Of a DNA stretch of 64,000 nucleotides, positions 60,577 through 64,000 are shown piece by piece. Location: NCBI GenBank assembly GCA_001970955.1, contig MPUH01000118.1:37486-101485 (forward strand), read 5' to 3'. Each line of letters opens with the position of its first letter. Within the stretch, counting starts at the first letter, position 1. The DNA is from Stentor coeruleus. Lineage: Eukaryota; Ciliophora; Heterotrichea; Heterotrichida; Stentoridae. The notes beneath the pieces were generated by a model. That model saw nothing but the letters and a program-made list of their open reading frames with translations. It ran no database searches and was not told where the DNA came from. The translations under genes were made by a program, and so were the position numbers.

Positions 60577-61440
60577 ATGAAAGCCTCCAACGGGTTAATC
60601 CTAAACATATTCGAAGGCCAACTAGATTCCAAATCATATGACCTAACGAAATTAAACCTATACATGCTCATTTCTCATGGAAACATCGAATTAAAAACCA
60701 AAACTATCACAGTCACAGACCATCATCCTAAATGGAATCAAGTATTTTACTTAGAACATCAATGTGATACTATAATCCTTTCTTTATATCATAAGCCTCT
60801 CTTACTAAAAGAAATCTATCTTGGAACATGTAAACTTCTTTTAAAAAATCAGAATGGTTGGATGCATATAATAAAAGATAAACATAAAATTGGGTCAATT
60901 AAAGTTAGTCTATCAAATGATATCCTTCCATTAGATACTATAGATATACAAGATCTTTATTATAAAAAACTTGCTGAAGTTCAATGTTTAAAAAATAAAA
61001 TTCTAAGCTATAAACTAAAATATAAACAAAAAAAATCTGAAATTATTAAAAAACCTGATAATAAGTTGAATGAACTTGTAAATGTATTAAAAAATGAAGA
61101 AGAAAACTATAATAAAACTTTAGGTGAGGTTAATGAAAAGAAAAGGTATTTGAAAGAACAAGAAGAACTTATAATTAAAGATAAAAAAAAGTTGGGACAA
61201 GAAAAAGAAAGGCTTCGTGTTGATGAGATGGAGATTAGGAAAGAGACTTTTGGGTTGCAGAGTGATTTTGCGGAACTCCAACAGATTAAGAATAAACAAT
61301 CGTTGCAGGAGAGAATTTTTAGATCTTCACATAGGAATTCTAAGAGTGAAGGAAGGAATTCTGGACTTCCTACAAGCCCGTATAGTAGAAGTAAAACAAA
61401 TGCAACGGTTGTTAATTCAGTGCCAAGCTTTATAATCTAG
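60577..61440 (+). CDS. C2-domain and coiled-coil protein
   Basis: A 287-aa frame with ATG at 60577, ended by TAG. Residues about 5-118 look like a C2 domain: an N-terminal strand GLILNIFEGQ, then LNLYMLISHGNIELKTKTI, HHPKWNQVFYL and GTCKLLL. The calcium-binding Asp residues typical of loop 1 are not obvious, so lipid or protein binding without calcium is likely. Residues about 125-245 form a charged coiled coil (EKKRYLKEQEELIIKDKKKL), and the tail is Ser/Arg-rich. It resembles ciliary transition-zone or centriolar C2 proteins in layout only. Confidence 0.78.
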   Translation: MKASNGLILNIFEGQLDSKSYDLTKLNLYMLISHGNIELKTKTITVTDHHPKWNQVFYLEHQCDTIILSLYHKPLLLKEIYLGTCKLLLKNQNGWMHIIKDKHKIGSIKVSLSNDILPLDTIDIQDLYYKKLAEVQCLKNKILSYKLKYKQKKSEIIKKPDNKLNELVNVLKNEEENYNKTLGEVNEKKRYLKEQEELIIKDKKKLGQEKERLRVDEMEIRKETFGLQSDFAELQQIKNKQSLQERIFRSSHRNSKSEGRNSGLPTSPYSRSKTNATVVNSVPSFII

Positions 61441-62098
61441 ATAAAAAGTGTAAGTAATACTTACATCTTATAATAATTGTGATTATTTTCATATTTTTAT
61501 TATGGATGATATTTTAATAATTAAGTATTTTGAATGCTATTATAGATATTAGGAATATCATTTGTAATTGGTTCTTCACAAAATCTGATTAATATGCCAA
61601 GTTTGTATTTGCCTAAGGTATTAAAAGAAAATATTTAATAAAAATTATGATTTCAGTTGTGGGTAAGAAATTTTATGTGGTTTTATCTTCAAAAGTTATA
61701 GGCATATAGGGATACCCTCAAATATTTTTAAATTGTTTAATGGGAAAGTTAAAAACAATGGGCTTTTTTTGATTATTATAAGTAAAACTCCTAAGTCTTT
61801 GTATTGAAAATCGTTAACCCAGAAATTCCTCAATAGAAAAAAAACATTATCCCTTATAATCTATCTGTAATATATATTTTATATACAATTCTATATAACT
61901 TCATACCTTTATACCAAAACATTCAATCTTCCCAACCTCAAAACCCAGCATTCAAGCACAATCCATTTATTCCTAAAAATTCAAACTCATTCTCTTCTCA
62001 CTCCCCTCACAAAACTCCATCTCCAAAAACCCTTAACTTTATTTTATATACAAAATTTACCATATAAAAGATAATTCAAATAACAAAATAATTATAAA
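61441..62098. other. Intergenic, nothing recognised
   Basis: AT-rich spacer; the last 150 nt before the NEK gene are C/A/T-rich and nearly free of G, as upstream of other genes here. Confidence 0.45.
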
Positions 62099-64000
62099 AT
62101 GTCAATATCTGATTTCGAGATACAATCCAAACTAGGCGATGGAGCATTTTCCAGTGTTTTCAAAGTAATGAGGAAATCTGATAGCCAAACCTACGCCCTT
62201 AAAAAAGTAAAACTCGGAACCCTTAAGCCAAAAGAAAAAGAAAACGCCCTTAATGAAGTCCGAATCCTAGCATCAGTATATCATCCAAACATAATTGCTT
62301 ATAAAGAAGTTTTCATAGATGAGCCAACAAACACTTTATGCATAGTTATGGAATTAGCAGAAGGTGGAGATCTATTAAAAAAAATCAGCAACCACAAAGC
62401 AGCCCGGACATTTTTCCCTGAAAATGAAGTTTGGGAAACTCTTGTGCATGTGACTCAAGGACTAAAAGTATTACATGATACCAAAATTTTACATAGGGAT
62501 TTGAAATGTGCGAATATTTTTGTATCAAAAGAAGGGGTTATGAAACTTGGAGACCTTAATGTATCAAAAGTTAATAAAAGAGGTTTAGCTTATACTCAAA
62601 CAGGTACTCCATATTATGCAAGTCCTGAAGTTTGGAAAGATCAACCTTATAATTCTTCATCAGATATCTGGTCATTAGGCTGTGTTATATATGAGATGGC
62701 AGCTTTGGTACCACCATTTACAGCAACAGATATGCAAGGGTTGTATAAAAAAATAATCCGTGGGATTTATCCTAATATCCCAAGCCAGTATTCATCTGAT
62801 TTGTCTAATGTTATAAGGACTTTATTACAAGTAAATCCAACTTTAAGACCAAGTTGTGATAAGATTTTAGAAATGCCCCCAGTACAAAGGCATATAAATG
62901 TTCATGTTATGCCGAATCCTCAAGCTGCAGATTTATTAGGGACTATAAAGTTTGAACCAGGGATGAAAAATTTAAAACAAAAACTCCCTGGACCTAATTA
63001 TGATAGTAGAAATAGAGGACTTAGTGCACATTCTAATAGACCAACTGATGAACCTATACAACAAGCGAGAATTGGTAGTGCTAAAGGAAGAGATCCACAA
63101 GGACAGATTGATGGATCTAAACCAATACCGAAATCTCCACAAAATATGATGAATTATGGAGTACCAAAACCTGATCCATATGATTATAAACCACAGATTA
63201 AAGATCCTCCTAAGTACCAGCCTAGAAGTGATGTTTATGAACCTCCAAGCAAAGCTCTTGCTGGACATAATGATTTATATAAAATCCCTGAAGCTTCACC
63301 TTATGTTGCACCTTATAAGCCAGATAGATATAATCAAGTATATCAACCACCAAAACCTATGCCAGTACAAGCTTCACCTTTAGTTAAAGCGCCAATGCCA
63401 AGTGATTTATATGCTCAAAAACCCCCAAGTAGAGAAAATGCTTATAATGCAAAACCTCCAAGTAGAGAAAATATTTATCAGGCTAAACCAGCAAGTAGAG
63501 AAGGAGCTGGTTATTTAAATAGCCCAAATAGACCTATTGTTCAAAACTCTGCTGGGAAACCTACAGGGGTTATTCAAAATCCTTCTTATCAACAATATAT
63601 GAATAAACCACCTTCAAGAGATAATAAACCTACACCAGCTTATATGTCCCCAGCAGCTTATAATCCTCCTGTTCCTGCATCTAGAATTGTAAATCAACCT
63701 TATGTTGCCCCTCGTGAAATTTCGTCAAGAGAAAACAAACCAGCAGCATATGCACCTGTATATGATAATAGAATCAACCCATCTTATAACATACAAAAAG
63801 ATCCTCCATCATCACGAGATAAAGTTTCTAATCCTTATATTGCCCCAAGAGATGCTCCTCCATCAAGAGATAAGATTAATAATGCATATGCTCAGCCTAC
63901 ACCACCTTCTAGGGAGAAAAACTCTCCTTATGTAGCCCCACGTGATGCTCCACCTTCTAGAGATAAAAACTCTCCTTATATAGCCCCACGTGATGCTCCC
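62099..64000 (+). CDS. NEK-family protein kinase with Pro-rich repeats (truncated at right edge)
   Basis: ATG at 62099; the frame is open to the end of the window (634 codons, no stop), so the C-terminus lies outside. The kinase domain (about 1-265) begins FEIQSKLGDGAFSSVFKV, with YALKKVKL, the catalytic loop HRDLKCANIF and the metal motif GDLNVSKV (DLN in place of DFG), then TGTPYYASPEVW and SDIWSLGCVIYEMA. The TPYYASPE segment and DLN metal motif are usual in protist NEKs, which act in cilia, basal bodies and cell-cycle control. From about 440 the tail is Pro-rich with recurring PPSRE/DN and YIAPRDA units, including a near-exact 54-nt repeat at the right edge. Confidence 0.92.
   Translation, partial: MSISDFEIQSKLGDGAFSSVFKVMRKSDSQTYALKKVKLGTLKPKEKENALNEVRILASVYHPNIIAYKEVFIDEPTNTLCIVMELAEGGDLLKKISNHKAARTFFPENEVWETLVHVTQGLKVLHDTKILHRDLKCANIFVSKEGVMKLGDLNVSKVNKRGLAYTQTGTPYYASPEVWKDQPYNSSSDIWSLGCVIYEMAALVPPFTATDMQGLYKKIIRGIYPNIPSQYSSDLSNVIRTLLQVNPTLRPSCDKILEMPPVQRHINVHVMPNPQAADLLGTIKFEPGMKNLKQKLPGPNYDSRNRGLSAHSNRPTDEPIQQARIGSAKGRDPQGQIDGSKPIPKSPQNMMNYGVPKPDPYDYKPQIKDPPKYQPRSDVYEPPSKALAGHNDLYKIPEASPYVAPYKPDRYNQVYQPPKPMPVQASPLVKAPMPSDLYAQKPPSRENAYNAKPPSRENIYQAKPASREGAGYLNSPNRPIVQNSAGKPTGVIQNPSYQQYMNKPPSRDNKPTPAYMSPAAYNPPVPASRIVNQPYVAPREISSRENKPAAYAPVYDNRINPSYNIQKDPPSSRDKVSNPYIAPRDAPPSRDKINNAYAQPTPPSREKNSPYVAPRDAPPSRDKNSPYIAPRDAP
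63820..64000 (+). repeat. Tandem coding repeats in the NEK tail
   Basis: Units encoding PPSR(D/E)K...SPYIAPRDA recur, the last two (beginning about 63904 and 63950) being nearly identical at DNA level. The array continues beyond the window. Confidence 0.8.

Noticed and set aside
1-64000. CRISPR arrays, bacterial operons, riboswitches
   Set aside because: No regular spaced repeats or bacterial signals; genes are eukaryotic with spliceosomal introns.

Overview
The window looks like a macronuclear contig of a heterotrich ciliate, most likely Stentor. Intergenic DNA is extremely AT-rich, nearly all genes are single uninterrupted reading frames, and where introns exist they are 15 nt (one is 16 nt) with the form GTA...TATAG or TAG. 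TAA, TAG and TGA all serve as terminators (the TTLL6-like gene ends in TGA, the C2 gene in TAG, most others in TAA), so the standard nuclear code applies. The gene set is ciliary, cortical and signalling: tubulin polyglutamylase, two kinesins, a NEK kinase, EF-hand proteins, calcium-dependent-type kinases, a K+ channel and a WD40-TRP-like channel. The species name is an inference.

Layout, left to right. 1-9750: 3' end of a charged protein, a Pumilio protein, a small acidic protein, a decayed protease-like relic with a short dispersed element, an EF-hand protein, a 328-aa protein with one intron, and a SAM-domain protein. 10-20 kb: a CaaX-box protein, a mitochondrial two-TM protein, an MGC-type acylated protein, a basic protein, ribosomal protein L29 (59 aa), a coiled-coil protein, an RGG-box SERBP1/Stm1-like protein and a membrane RING-H2 ligase. 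19-30 kb: a multi-EF-hand protein, TTLL6-like polyglutamylase, a secreted DOMON-like protein, a K+ channel, kinesin A and an APE1-type endonuclease. 31-40 kb: 5S rRNA (-), ankyrin protein, a decayed NEMF/Rqc2 gene, a C2H2 zinc-finger protein, a tRNA-ligase-like (ligase-kinase-2H) protein, a structured RNA candidate and 5S rRNA (+). 40-51 kb: the WD40/ankyrin/TRP-like channel, kinesin B, a stripped-down DDX56-like protein, a decayed DsbA/thioredoxin-like gene and a second DOMON-like protein. 51-64 kb: two tandem CDPK-like pseudokinases, an EF-hand protein, a broken MGC copy, a second CaaX protein, a C2/coiled-coil protein and a NEK kinase running off the right edge.

The main large-scale observation is that five gene pairs are arranged as a nested mirror image: CaaX, MGC, DOMON, kinesin and 5S rRNA each occur once on each side in opposite orientation, with pair midpoints at about 35.2-37.1 kb. 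This suggests an old inverted duplication of about 49 kb whose arms have since lost or gained most other genes. Decayed genes (NEMF, DsbA-like, MGC copy B, a helicase lacking its first domain) lie mostly in the middle and right arm.

All five single-N gaps (18500, 18675, 24991, 25788, 31694) are flanked by near-identical direct repeats. These look like unmerged overlapping contig ends and artificially break the RING, channel and ankyrin genes.
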